From a virus, in the IMG/VR virus record IMGVR_UViG_3300041407_000075, positions 26,163-90,162 of that record: a stretch of DNA of 64,000 nucleotides; one strand, given 5' to 3'. The notes under the pieces were generated by a model. It was not told the DNA's origin. It saw only the letters and a program-made list of their open reading frames with translations, and ran no database searches. Below are positions 24,587 through 31,859 of the stretch, in pieces. The translations under genes were made by a program, and so were the position numbers. Each line of letters opens with the position of its first letter. The first letter of the stretch is position 1.

Positions 24587-24841
24587 ATGATCGTAGAAAT
24601 CAAAGCTGTATTGGAATCTCTGAAAGTAGAAGGTGTACACAATGAAGCACTGATGGATTGTCTAGCTTATTCAAACCTGCCTGTCAGCACATTGGAAGGG
24701 TTCCTAGACAGCCACCTGTGGTTTGCTGAGGATGCTGATTTCGATACAGCTTATCCTACAGATGAGGCTAAATCTTATGTTATCAGCCTTGGAAGTATTG
24801 AGCAAGTGCTTGTAAATCAAGGGCTTATCTATAACGATTGA
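24587..24841 (+). CDS. hypothetical protein, 84 aa
   Basis: ATG 24587 has GGAG seven bases ahead, better than the TTG at 24575 that overlaps it. Acidic, helical (IKAVLESLKVEGVHNEALMD). Unknown. Confidence 0.7.
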   Translation: MIVEIKAVLESLKVEGVHNEALMDCLAYSNLPVSTLEGFLDSHLWFAEDADFDTAYPTDEAKSYVISLGSIEQVLVNQGLIYND

Positions 24842-24880
24842 TAGGTTTGAAATAATTTGATTTATTTTGACTCAGAGAGC

Positions 24881-24909
24881 TTGACACCATGATCAGGCTC
24901 GCTTACTAT
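24881..24909 (+). promoter_or_regulatory. sigma70-type promoter
   Basis: TTGACA (24881-24886), 17 nt, TACTAT (24904-24909), ahead of the 25029 gene with a leader of ~115 nt. The leader encodes no clear peptide. Confidence 0.75.
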
Positions 24910-25028
24910 TAAGTCACAGAAGGGAGATGTTGAAGAAGGCAAACAAGCAGTAGCCATCTTGAAGAGCATGGAGACAAGCACACAGGAACAATCCTTTGTG
25001 TTCTTTCTAAATTCTTAGGGTGATTATC

Positions 25029-25235
25029 ATGGCAGTCACACAGATCAAAAGCACTTTCAGCACAATCAATCCAGGCAAAGTCCGCCGTGTGTTTAACGAT
25101 AGTGGGTTGTTCCTTGGGACGATTACTAAACTTGACAACAATCAAGGCTACTCAGTGTTCCGTCTCAAAGATGGAAAGCGCAGAATCAAACGGTATTTGG
25201 CCGATGCATTCAAGACTATCCGGCGCGAAAATTGA
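25029..25235 (+). CDS. small basic protein, 68 aa
   Basis: ATG 25029 chosen over the in-frame GTG nine bases earlier. Lys/Arg-rich C-terminus (LKDGKRRIKRYLADAFKTIR) suggests nucleic-acid binding. Unknown family. Confidence 0.65.
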   Translation: MAVTQIKSTFSTINPGKVRRVFNDSGLFLGTITKLDNNQGYSVFRLKDGKRRIKRYLADAFKTIRREN

Positions 25236-25245
25236 GGGTGAGACT

Positions 25246-25656
25246 ATGATTAATGTCAAAGGCTACTTAGTGGAAAGAGATAATCGTTCACTATTCATCC
25301 GGGATATTAACGAGGCTTCATGGGCGTTGGAGGATAGTGAATACACAGTAACACCGTTGGTTGCAATGAAGTCAGCAGATGTATATGAACAGTTTATAGT
25401 GGCAGATCCGAAGGAAGAATCCCCCAGCCTTCCAAGTACAGATGATACAGCGGAGCGTATTGAGTTAATGAATGAGCTGTTTGATTTGCAACAGGCTGAA
25501 ATTGACTTCCTCAAGAATAGGTTAGAGGAGTTTGTTGAGGTGGTGGAAGGGATCGTTGAGCTAACAGAAGTGATTAGTCAAAGTAGCATAGAGAATCGGA
25601 GCAAACTCATCGTTATAGGTGATAGCTGCAAAGCTGTCCTAAATCCTAGTGAATAG
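25246..25656 (+). CDS. hypothetical protein with coiled coil, 136 aa
   Basis: Start at ATG 25246. A beta-rich N-terminus is followed by a long helix (~75-120: LMNELFDLQQAEIDFLKNRL). Last gene before the 25674 terminator. Confidence 0.7.
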   Translation: MINVKGYLVERDNRSLFIRDINEASWALEDSEYTVTPLVAMKSADVYEQFIVADPKEESPSLPSTDDTAERIELMNELFDLQQAEIDFLKNRLEEFVEVVEGIVELTEVISQSSIENRSKLIVIGDSCKAVLNPSE

Positions 25657-25673
25657 CTGAAAGTACTACCTCA

Positions 25674-25700
25674 ATCCCTCCTAACCCGAGGGATTTTTCT
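25674..25700 (+). terminator. rho-independent terminator
   Basis: ATCCCTC / GAGGGAT, 7-bp stem, 7-nt loop, then TTTTTCTT. Confidence 0.85.
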
Positions 25701-25731
25701 TGTCTATCTGAAAATAAATTGAAAATTCTTG

Positions 25732-25760
25732 TTGACATGATTGTGCTGTGGGCCTAGTAT
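25732..25760 (+). promoter_or_regulatory. sigma70-type promoter
   Basis: TTGACA (25732-25737), 17 nt, TAGTAT (25755-25760). Its position shows that the next gene must start at 25799 and not at the GTG 25748, which lies upstream of the predicted transcript start. Confidence 0.8.
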
Positions 25761-25798
25761 GCAGGTATAGAAACCAAACACAGCAAAAGGTGATCGAG

Positions 25799-25987
25799 AT
25801 GAACATCCAACAAAAGCAACTCACCCCAGAATTTTCAGAAGGCTGGACTACTCGTGTTGAGCATAAAATGTTGTCGGTTTGCCCTTATGCTAAAGATACT
25901 TTAGAAGCCAGGCTCTGGTGCTATGGCTGGTATGAAGCTTCTCGTGATCCAGCTTTAATTTCTGAAGAGATGGGAGAGAGGGAATGA
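25799..25987 (+). CDS. hypothetical protein, 62 aa
   Basis: First gene after a strong promoter, with AAGGTGATCGAG ahead of the ATG. Contains a Trp/Tyr-rich helix (EARLWCYGWYEASRDPALIS). Similar short proteins occur in many phages. Role unknown. Confidence 0.7.
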   Translation: MNIQQKQLTPEFSEGWTTRVEHKMLSVCPYAKDTLEARLWCYGWYEASRDPALISEEMGERE

Positions 25988-26082
25988 ACATTACTGACTT
26001 TATATGTGAAGTGATTTTCTGGATGATCGTGACTACGCTGACATCTGTGCTGGTTGCCTCAGTGCTCACAGGAGTTAAATAA
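25984..26082 (+). CDS. single-TM peptide, 32 aa
   Basis: ATGA overlap with the previous gene. Almost entirely hydrophobic (FWMIVTTLTSVLVASVLTGV). Likely a membrane micropeptide. Confidence 0.55.
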   Translation: MNITDFICEVIFWMIVTTLTSVLVASVLTGVK

Positions 26083-26096
26083 AATGAAAATAGGTA

Positions 26097-26125
26097 TTGA
26101 CAGGACTTTCTGACTACCTTAGAAT
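26097..26125 (+). promoter_or_regulatory. sigma70-type promoter
   Basis: TTGACA (26097-26102), 17 nt, TAGAAT (26120-26125), 48 nt ahead of the 26173 gene. Confidence 0.8.
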
Positions 26126-26172
26126 ATCTACATAGGAAGCAGAAAGCTTCTAAACGAACAGGAGCGACAACC

Positions 26173-26343
26173 ATGAACATGTCCCAACTCAAAGCCCGTG
26201 TAGAAGCAGCCCTCAAAGCTGGCATCCTTTCTAACGAACAAGCTGTAGCCGCCTATGCAGCTTTGTCTTCCAAGACTCACTACGGTGCTTCGGCAAGCAA
26301 TGCCACTCGTGATCGTATGTTGACTAATCGGTTTGGGGTGTGA
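26173..26343 (+). CDS. Ala-rich helical protein, 56 aa
   Basis: MNMSQLKARVEAALKAGILS and an Ala-rich body, likely a small helical bundle. First gene of its unit and close to a strong promoter. Unknown. Confidence 0.65.
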   Translation: MNMSQLKARVEAALKAGILSNEQAVAAYAALSSKTHYGASASNATRDRMLTNRFGV

Positions 26344-26552
26344 CCATCAAAAAGCTTATAGGCCAACTCATACCCGGTGACAAGGTATTCGTTCGAGTAG
26401 GTGGCAGCAAATTCAAATCAGCTTGCGAAGTTAGGGAGATGACCTTTAACAACATAGGCGAGGAGAATGAAACAGCCACTATACTTTTTGATGATGGGAC
26501 TGAGCAGTGGCTACAGAATTGGTATACAACTGAATTGATTGAGGTGATATAG
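26340..26552 (+). CDS. hypothetical beta-rich protein, 70 aa
   Basis: GTG start overlapping the previous stop (GTGTGA). Reads like a small Tudor/KOW-type barrel (LIPGDKVFVRVGGSKFKSAC, TATILFDDGTEQWLQNWYT). Unknown. Confidence 0.65.
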   Translation: MTIKKLIGQLIPGDKVFVRVGGSKFKSACEVREMTFNNIGEENETATILFDDGTEQWLQNWYTTELIEVI

Positions 26553-26953
26553 TGAGTAATTTTAAAGGTTCGGTAAGTATAAGTCGTAACAGTAACGATC
26601 AAGTGAACATCCGAATTCACGATAGTGCATCTGGTGCTGAATTTGTAGACATACAGATTACACTTGAAAACTACGCGCTGCTAATTACTGGCCTTAGTCG
26701 TGTAGAGGCTACAGGTGATGTTCGTGGTCTTGATAAGGTAGGCAAGCAAAAAGTAATTGAACAACGTTCTGTAGTTTGCCCACTAGACGGCTGGGATAAG
26801 AAGGTCTTTAGACACTGGCTTATCGAAAACTGTCAGGAAGAAGGTTGGGAGTTGAACAGCTACCTTGACAGTCAAACGAGTGTCAGTAATAATAAAGATG
26901 GGACCAAGACTCTGAACTATTCAGTCGTTAGATATGTGGAGGATGCATCATGA
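26552..26953 (+). CDS. hypothetical protein, 133 aa
   Basis: GTG start overlapping the previous stop (TAGTGAG). Two beta-rich halves (SVSISRNSNDQVNIRIHDSA, then WDKKVFRHWLIENCQEEGWE). I recall similar phage proteins but no function. Confidence 0.7.
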   Translation: MSNFKGSVSISRNSNDQVNIRIHDSASGAEFVDIQITLENYALLITGLSRVEATGDVRGLDKVGKQKVIEQRSVVCPLDGWDKKVFRHWLIENCQEEGWELNSYLDSQTSVSNNKDGTKTLNYSVVRYVEDAS

Positions 26954-27150
26954 GTACCGTAATGTGTATGTGTAAGACTTGCGGAGTGAAACCCGGTATT
27001 CGTACTGGCCTAGGTGGGCTAGGACACTTCTTTAACTGCATTCTGTGTATCTTGACAGGAATTCTGTGGTTGCCAGTGTATCTGCTGATATGGGCAGTAT
27101 CCTATAAAACACAGTGTATGAATTGTGGTCGTCTCGCTAAGAAGATGTAA
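26950..27150 (+). CDS. membrane protein with split zinc ribbon, 66 aa
   Basis: N-terminal CMCKTCG and C-terminal CMNCGR flank a hydrophobic hairpin (~30-50: LCILTGILWLPVYLLIWAVS), so the Cys pairs could meet at the cytoplasmic face. Last gene before the 27172 terminator. Confidence 0.7.
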   Translation: MSTVMCMCKTCGVKPGIRTGLGGLGHFFNCILCILTGILWLPVYLLIWAVSYKTQCMNCGRLAKKM

Positions 27151-27171
27151 AAACATAGAAATAAACACTAC

Positions 27172-27194
27172 GCCCCGCTTGACGGGGCTTCTTC
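27172..27194 (+). terminator. rho-independent terminator overlapping the next promoter
   Basis: GCCCCG / CGGGGC stem with loop CTTGA, then TTCTTC. Same loop and same overlap with a -35 as the one at 19972. Confidence 0.75.
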
Positions 27195-27207
27195 ATGCCT
27201 ATAGAAT
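27179..27207 (+). promoter_or_regulatory. sigma70-type promoter nested in a terminator
   Basis: TTGACG (27179-27184) in the terminator loop and stem, 17 nt, TAGAAT (27202-27207). The bases after the -10 closely match those after the promoter at 30450. Confidence 0.7.
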
Positions 27208-27243
27208 TACCCTAACGAAACGAACAAAGCTTAGGTGAACATC

Positions 27244-27957
27244 ATGTGGAAAGGTCAAGGTAGGTCAGGTTACGGTGAATCCTCAACAGGTGGTGATTAC
27301 GACGATTGGTCTTGCCTTTCCCGTAATGGTCGCCAGTGGAAGAACCCAGCCACCATGCTCACTCGTGACCTTTCCGGTGCTGACTACTGGCATATCCGTA
27401 AACAAATGACAGACAGCTATGATGTTCCATTAGAAGTGTATGCTGAGAACGACACTGTGAACTTGGCTCATACACTGCCGAACGGAAAAGCTAACTTATT
27501 GGCTTATGCTGATAAGGCACCAGTTGTCAAGCCTAAAGTCAGTATCAAAGATAAGATCTTACCACAAGCCAAACGCTTGACAATTCTTCGTGAACAGATG
27601 GTGGAACTGGAAAAATCCTATCGTAATGATGAGATGTCAATCTCTGAGTATAGTCTTCTTCGTGATGTGATTGTGGCTAAGATCGAACGTCAGGAAGTGT
27701 TGCTGAAGAAGGCTGTAAGTGTCCGTCCAATTCGTACAGAAACAGAGGAAGTTGGCGTAGAAACTGCCTATGAAACGTGTGATGTAGACTACAGCCACAC
27801 AGAGGTAGCCACTAGCTGTGGAGTGAGCTGGATCGATGAATTATCCCCAAGCAATTCCTTTAAAAAGATTTTGCAAATCACTTGCACGGTAGCCGTAAAG
27901 CTTGTACACTTTAGTCAAAGGGCAAAAGCCTACTACCAAACGTTGAAAGAGGTGTGA
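27244..27957 (+). CDS. hypothetical protein, 237 aa
   Basis: ATG 27244 with AGG eight bases ahead (the ORF could start at GTG 27235). The N-terminus is Gly/Ser-rich (GQGRSGYGESSTGGDYDDWS), the middle a coiled coil (~105-150), the C-terminus mixed. The largest gene of this unit. No recognised domain. Confidence 0.7.
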   Translation: MWKGQGRSGYGESSTGGDYDDWSCLSRNGRQWKNPATMLTRDLSGADYWHIRKQMTDSYDVPLEVYAENDTVNLAHTLPNGKANLLAYADKAPVVKPKVSIKDKILPQAKRLTILREQMVELEKSYRNDEMSISEYSLLRDVIVAKIERQEVLLKKAVSVRPIRTETEEVGVETAYETCDVDYSHTEVATSCGVSWIDELSPSNSFKKILQITCTVAVKLVHFSQRAKAYYQTLKEV

Positions 27958-27958
27958 C

Positions 27959-28168
27959 ATGGATATCTTCGAACAGTACGAAAGAGAGTTGTCGGAAAAG
28001 GCACGCAAGGAGATTGCTGAAGAAGACGCCAAGTGGACTGCTTTGACCCAGGAGGAGAAAGACAAGATCAACAAAGCCCGTGAAGACAAGTACGCAAATG
28101 TACCTGACGAAGAGCCTGACCTTGATAGTGATGACTACGAAGAAGACGATGAGGAGGAAGATGAATGA
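27959..28168 (+). CDS. highly acidic protein, 69 aa
   Basis: Helical first half (EQYERELSEKARKEIAEEDA) and an Asp/Glu-only tail (DDYEEDDEEEDE). Such acidic proteins can mimic DNA and inhibit host DNA-binding enzymes, but this is only a composition-based idea. Confidence 0.65.
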   Translation: MDIFEQYERELSEKARKEIAEEDAKWTALTQEEKDKINKAREDKYANVPDEEPDLDSDDYEEDDEEEDE

Positions 28169-28335
28169 CGACTCAACAATCAGCATTCCAACAAGCCTAC
28201 ACCTTTATTTCCCAAGGTGTAGCTGCTAAACTTTATCGTGAGCAAGGGCAATGGGTCTGTCTTCCTACGTCAGACACTCCATGTGTTCCAATGTATAATA
28301 CAAAACAGATGATTGAATTGGAGATGTTGAAATGA
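28165..28335 (+). CDS. hypothetical protein, 56 aa
   Basis: ATGA overlap with the previous gene. Small soluble protein (QQAYTFISQGVAAKLYREQG). Unknown. Confidence 0.6.
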   Translation: MTTQQSAFQQAYTFISQGVAAKLYREQGQWVCLPTSDTPCVPMYNTKQMIELEMLK

Positions 28336-28571
28336 AATATAATCCTATTGTAACAATGACGAAACGTGATGCTAAAATTGCTGTTTGGGTGAACATGCCT
28401 TCTGGTGATAAATACAACATATGGGATCTGGAAGATAAGGAATGTTCTGTTACCGTTATAAATGCAATAGCCTCCGCTTTTGAGCGTGGAATGCTCGCTC
28501 AAAAACAAATGATCAATCAAGCTATGCAAACATCCTTTCCTTCTGTAAATACTAAAGTAGAAACCAAATGA
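28332..28571 (+). CDS. hypothetical protein, 79 aa
   Basis: ATGA overlap with the previous gene. Predicted alpha/beta fold (VTMTKRDAKIAVWVNMPSGD). Unknown. Confidence 0.7.
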   Translation: MKYNPIVTMTKRDAKIAVWVNMPSGDKYNIWDLEDKECSVTVINAIASAFERGMLAQKQMINQAMQTSFPSVNTKVETK

Positions 28572-28720
28572 ACACTTACACACAAGAATCATTCCAGAAA
28601 TATGAACGCAAATCTTCTAAGCGTAAGTGTGCAGACCACTATGACACAGGTGGTAAAGACAAGAAGCGAGGCTATAGCACTGAGAGAAATCTTAAACGGA
28701 ATTGGGAGCAAGAAACATGA
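28568..28720 (+). CDS. basic protein, 50 aa
   Basis: Strongly basic (KYERKSSKRKC, GGKDKKRGYSTERNLKR). A likely nucleic-acid binder. Overlaps both neighbours by 4 nt. Confidence 0.6.
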   Translation: MNTYTQESFQKYERKSSKRKCADHYDTGGKDKKRGYSTERNLKRNWEQET

Positions 28721-29049
28721 AGATTAATATGTCAAGTGGTGGTACTGCTAAATGGTTTGCTGTGACTGTAGCTTCTAGTGATAAGAGTCAGTTGAGCGAC
28801 AAAGGCTCAAAGTTCAATCAGCTTGTAGATCATCCAGATTGGAATCCCGATAACATCGACTTCAAGATTGTTATGAACGGTATTGAGTTTGAGAACCTAG
28901 ACGATATCTTTCGTCGTCTGGATGAACACATTGAAAAGGAAGCACAAGAGAAGGCTGAACAGAATCCATTACTTCTTGCAAAGCTCTATGCAATCCAAGG
29001 TATTATTAATGCACAGTCTGTTGAAGAAATCACAGGTGAATGGGAATGA
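28717..29049 (+). CDS. hypothetical protein, 110 aa
   Basis: Start at ATG 28717 (ATGA overlap) instead of the upstream TTG. Beta-rich N-terminus and acidic helical C-terminus (DEHIEKEAQEKAEQNPLLLA). Unknown. Confidence 0.7.
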   Translation: MKINMSSGGTAKWFAVTVASSDKSQLSDKGSKFNQLVDHPDWNPDNIDFKIVMNGIEFENLDDIFRRLDEHIEKEAQEKAEQNPLLLAKLYAIQGIINAQSVEEITGEWE

Positions 29050-29354
29050 GCTATCTTGAGGGCACCAAATACAAGCTCCAAGCCGATTACTACGAACACA
29101 TCACTCTTACTTGCACATGGGTGACGTACACAACAGCTTACTTCAAGCTAGACAGTGATGATATGAGCCTAGGAAGTGACTATAGGTTAGACATCAAGGC
29201 TAAGCGCTTACACAAATGGAATAGTAAGTGTATGACTTGGGATTTGATCGAAAACACCCTCTCCGAACACACTGCTGACGACGTATGGAGCAGACGGATA
29301 GGGAATGGTGGTGGGGATGATTATTATAGTGGATGTGGGCAGGACCAGCTATAA
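29046..29354 (+). CDS. hypothetical protein, 102 aa
   Basis: ATG 29046 overlaps the previous stop. Beta-rich (EHITLTCTWVTYTTAYFKLD), Gly/Asp-rich at the end. Last gene before the 29376 terminator. Confidence 0.7.
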   Translation: MSYLEGTKYKLQADYYEHITLTCTWVTYTTAYFKLDSDDMSLGSDYRLDIKAKRLHKWNSKCMTWDLIENTLSEHTADDVWSRRIGNGGGDDYYSGCGQDQL

Positions 29355-29375
29355 ACAGAATACGAACTAAACAAT

Positions 29376-29400
29376 AAGCCCATTAACTTGGGCTTTAATC
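29376..29400 (+). terminator. rho-independent terminator
   Basis: AAGCCCA / TGGGCTT stem, 6-nt loop, then TTAATCT. It isolates the following HNH gene from the operon upstream. Confidence 0.7.
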
Positions 29401-29416
29401 TATTGAGGAGAAATTA

Positions 29417-30097
29417 ATGAAACAACTTAAATTTATTCACGGTGTTGGTATCAACGATGCAGACTACCCTGTAACACAAAACAAAGTCGTTGATGGAAAA
29501 CAAGTTCAGATTTGGATTTGTCCGTTTTATGCAAGGTGGCGGGCTATGTTCAAAAGGGCTTATTCCGAAGCTTACCAGTCTCTGTACACCACATATGTGG
29601 GTTGTTCGGTTTGTCCTGAATGGATTTACTTTACTAATTTCAAAAGCTGGATGGAGACACAAGATTGGGAAGGTAAACAACTTGATAAAGATTTGTTGGT
29701 TAAAAGCAACAAGATTTATAGTCCTGAGACTTGCGTGTTTATTGAGCAGAAGATCAACAAATTCATGTCAGAAAAACCTAATAAGGTTCGAGAACTGCCT
29801 ACAGGTGTTTCTTGGGATAAAAAGGCCAGCGCATATAGGGCTCAGTGTATCTCAGTCGAAACGGGCAAACAGACCAATCTAGGATGGTTTGATTCCCCCG
29901 ATACGGCACACAAAGCATGGCTGGCTTTCAAGCTAGAGCAAGCACATGCACTGGCATTCACCCAATCAGATAAGCGTATCGCAAAAGCTTTGATTGAACG
30001 ATACGAAAATTATTCAAAAATAGATGAGATAATTGTTGACCATAGCCCTGAATTAACCTATTATTCACTTACTAAAGAGAATCAACAGAAGGAATAA
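29417..30097 (+). CDS. HNH/AP2-like mobile endonuclease
   Basis: 226 aa. Starts with a T7-type HNH-like block (PFYARWRAMFKRAYSEAYQS, CSVCPEWIYFTNFKSWM, LDKDLLVKSNKIYSPETCVF), followed by an AP2-like domain (TGVSWDKKASAYRAQCI, GWFDSPDTAHKAW). Strong TTGAGGAG site. It sits alone between a terminator and small genes, as expected for a free-standing mobile endonuclease. It shares its layout with the 52505 gene. Confidence 0.85.
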   Translation: MKQLKFIHGVGINDADYPVTQNKVVDGKQVQIWICPFYARWRAMFKRAYSEAYQSLYTTYVGCSVCPEWIYFTNFKSWMETQDWEGKQLDKDLLVKSNKIYSPETCVFIEQKINKFMSEKPNKVRELPTGVSWDKKASAYRAQCISVETGKQTNLGWFDSPDTAHKAWLAFKLEQAHALAFTQSDKRIAKALIERYENYSKIDEIIVDHSPELTYYSLTKENQQKE

Positions 30098-30101
30098 AGA
30101 G

Positions 30102-30230
30102 ATGAATTATTGCGAACGCTACACAGAATCCCAAGCAATCGAATTGGTAGCAGAGTTGAAAGGTGAAGGCTACAAAGCCTACTTCACTAAGAACAATTCC
30201 GACTCTTTCACTGTTCAATATTGGAGCTAA
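30102..30230 (+). CDS. hypothetical protein, 42 aa
   Basis: Short alpha/beta ORF (ELVAELKGEGYKAYFTKNNS). Similar short ORFs are common in phages. Unknown. Confidence 0.6.
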   Translation: MNYCERYTESQAIELVAELKGEGYKAYFTKNNSDSFTVQYWS

Positions 30231-30234
30231 GACT

Positions 30235-30446
30235 ATGTTTACCACTATCTTGTACGTATCGCTTTGCTTCTCTAACGTTGACTGTGTAGCCTACGAACCA
30301 CAAACGTGGAAAACTAATTCTTTAGCTGAACTGAACTGAACAAAGATATTGAAGCTTGTGCTAAAGAAGAACGTAAATACCTGTCTAATGTTATTGGAAC
30401 GTATAAAGAATCTGACTGCTACGTAGTAGAAAATAAATCAAAATAA
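30235..30446 (+). pseudogene. secreted or membrane-anchored small gene disrupted by a 5-bp tandem duplication
   Basis: The frame from ATG 30235 stops after 34 residues inside GAACTGAACTGAAC (30328-30341). Removing one GAACT unit restores a single 68-aa protein that continues NKDIEACAKEERKYLSN to the stop at 30444. The N-terminus (MFTTILYVSLCF) is hydrophobic. Either gene decay, a switchable repeat or sequence error. Confidence 0.6.
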
Positions 30447-30449
30447 TGT

Positions 30450-30478
30450 TTGCAAAAGCTTTGTACAAGGTCTAGAAT
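30450..30478 (+). promoter_or_regulatory. sigma70-type promoter
   Basis: TTGCAA (30450-30455), 17 nt, TAGAAT (30473-30478). The TAGAATTACC...TAA...GAAAC...AACA stretch repeats that at 27202, so the two promoters are related copies. Confidence 0.65.
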
Positions 30479-30513
30479 TACCTTAATGAAACAAACATAC
30501 AGGGGCTCAGAAA

Positions 30514-30762
30514 ATGACCATTCAAACCAAAGACTTCTCCTACTTCGATCAAGGTCTGTTCACTATGTTCATTCCTAACACTAAAGAGGCTGAACAGGCT
30601 TGGAATGAAATGGCTTCGACCACTGATGGTACTGGCAAGGTGCCAACTGTACAGGCTAAGCAGTTTATTTATCAACTGAAGAAAGCAGGTTATACAGTAT
30701 CAAAAGGTAAGAAGCCTTCTATCTCGATTGATGACATTCTTCTTGACGAACTGTTCAACTAA
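30514..30762 (+). CDS. hypothetical protein, 82 aa
   Basis: Soluble alpha/beta protein (FTMFIPNTKEAEQAWNEMAS, QFIYQLKKAGYTVSKGKKPS). Unknown. Followed by a coupled 50-aa ORF. Confidence 0.7.
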   Translation: MTIQTKDFSYFDQGLFTMFIPNTKEAEQAWNEMASTTDGTGKVPTVQAKQFIYQLKKAGYTVSKGKKPSISIDDILLDELFN

Positions 30763-30773
30763 GGAATACAGCC

Positions 30774-30926
30774 ATGATCATCTCCCTGATAGCTTTCTAC
30801 AAAATCTTCCTTCAAGACAGCCAACCAACTAAAAATAAGCCTATATACCACAAGACGTGGAAAGACGAAGTGGAAGGCTATCCAGCGTCTAGCTATGCTA
30901 AGAGCTTGGAGATGGTTGTTCATTAA
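30774..30926 (+). CDS. hypothetical protein, 50 aa
   Basis: ATG behind AAGGAATACAGCC. Hydrophobic N-terminus (MIISLIAFYKIFL), then polar. It ends where the CCWGG-rich region begins. Confidence 0.55.
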   Translation: MIISLIAFYKIFLQDSQPTKNKPIYHKTWKDEVEGYPASSYAKSLEMVVH

Positions 30927-30944
30927 TTTATTGCAGCCCATTCT

Positions 30945-30998
30945 TACCCTGGTTGCCTGGATAAGAAGATGAACCAGGATGCCTAGGCAACCAGGGTA
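30945..30998 (+). repeat. 13-bp perfect inverted repeat, start of the CCWGG island
   Basis: TACCCTGGTTGCC at 30945-30957 is mirrored by GGCAACCAGGGTA at 30986-30998 with a 28-nt loop. Each arm carries a CCWGG core. It lies ~45 nt upstream of the 31044 promoter and could be an operator or a large hairpin. Confidence 0.8.
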
Positions 30999-31043
30999 CA
31001 CCTACCAGGGTGAAAATATCTTTATTTTCTTTTGAAAATTCTC

Positions 31044-31071
31044 TTGACCTGTCCCACCAGGGTGCTACACT
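31044..31071 (+). promoter_or_regulatory. sigma70-type promoter with a CCAGG site in the spacer
   Basis: TTGACC (31044-31049), 16 nt, TACACT (31066-31071). ACCAGGGT sits inside the spacer, so a protein binding this motif would block or adjust transcription of the 31127 gene. Confidence 0.7.
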
Positions 31072-31126
31072 ACAGACATGAAAGGGAAGAAGTGGAATCC
31101 TCCACACCCTCTCCAGGAGATTCAAA

Positions 31127-31675
31127 ATGTCGAATGTAGCCGTTTCTTTCGCCTCCCTGGTTAAATCCAACAACGGTATGTTCAAGTCTGAAGCTCAGGC
31201 TAAATTCCTTCTGTCTCAATGCCAGGAAGAAAACACCTTTGTTTGCGGCGGCAACGTCTACAACAACTCTTTCACAATTTTCTACATCTGTGACTCCCTG
31301 GGTGTTGTTAAGGTTGAAAAATACCTTCCTAAATCCGGTAAAACTACCACTACCTGGGAACGTCTGACTGCTGATCAATTCCAAGCAAGCCAGGAAGCTA
31401 AAGCGACCTCTAAAGCTCGTGACATCGCTTTGCAAGAAGCCTCGGTTGCTAAGTGGCAAGTCCGCCAGGACGCATTCAACAATGCGCTGGCAGTGGCAAA
31501 GTCTTACATTAAACAAGTTATGATTGAAACTGGTTGCCCTGAAGCAACTGCTCAACGTGCTGTTGATAGCATCATGAACAACCAGGACGACATTAACAAC
31601 AGCATGGAAACCCTGGTTAAATCTTCTGAGTTTGTTAAAGCCTGGGAGGTATACAACAACGAACCAGGAGTGTAA
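31127..31675 (+). CDS. hypothetical protein encoded within the CCWGG island, 182 aa
   Basis: Ribosome site AGGAG lies inside a CCAGG. The N-terminus is mixed, and residues ~85-150 form a Gln/Ala-rich helix (EAKATSKARDIALQEASVAK, RQDAFNNALAVAKSYIKQVM). Codon use differs from neighbours: Gln is CAA except where a preceding C and following G make CCAGG (in CQE, SQE, RQD and NQD), and CTG or TGG codons complete CCTGG in SLV, SLG, TWE, TLV and AWE. One other CAG (in EAQAK) does not form the site. No known domain. It might bind the sites it carries. Confidence 0.75.
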   Translation: MSNVAVSFASLVKSNNGMFKSEAQAKFLLSQCQEENTFVCGGNVYNNSFTIFYICDSLGVVKVEKYLPKSGKTTTTWERLTADQFQASQEAKATSKARDIALQEASVAKWQVRQDAFNNALAVAKSYIKQVMIETGCPEATAQRAVDSIMNNQDDINNSMETLVKSSEFVKAWEVYNNEPGV

Positions 31676-31696
31676 AAGCTTCCTGAAGAGTCCTAG

Positions 31697-31720
31697 AAGC
31701 CCCGTGAGGGGCTTTAATTG
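31697..31720 (+). terminator. rho-independent terminator
   Basis: AAGCCCC GTGA GGGGCTT, 7-bp stem with a tetraloop, then TAATTGTTT. Confidence 0.8.
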
Positions 31721-31804
31721 TTTATAGGGTATGAGAATGTCTATTCCAGGTAAATTAACCTTCCAGGGGCTACCAGGGACAGTGAACAATTTAAAAGAAA
31801 TACC

Positions 31805-31833
31805 TTTACCTGGTAATTTTCAAAGTCTATAAT
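31805..31833 (+). promoter_or_regulatory. sigma70-type promoter with CCTGG at the -35 edge
   Basis: TTTACC (31805-31810), 17 nt, TATAAT (31828-31833). A CCTGG overlaps the end of the -35, and four further sites flank it, suggesting shared control with the 31044 promoter. Confidence 0.7.
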
Positions 31834-31859
31834 CTATAAACAAACCAGGAGCAGACACC

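Larger units (their letters stand above)
30948..31849. repeat. island of 22 CCWGG sites
   Basis: CCAGG or CCTGG starts at 30948, 30956, 30974, 30991, 31005, 31057, 31113, 31156, 31222, 31297, 31353, 31390, 31465, 31582, 31612, 31641, 31664, 31746, 31763, 31773, 31809 and 31845. By eye I found only about ten in the other 63 kb. Flanks are often ACC..GGG or ACC..GGA. The island covers the upstream region, the 31127 gene and the next promoter. Confidence 0.9.
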
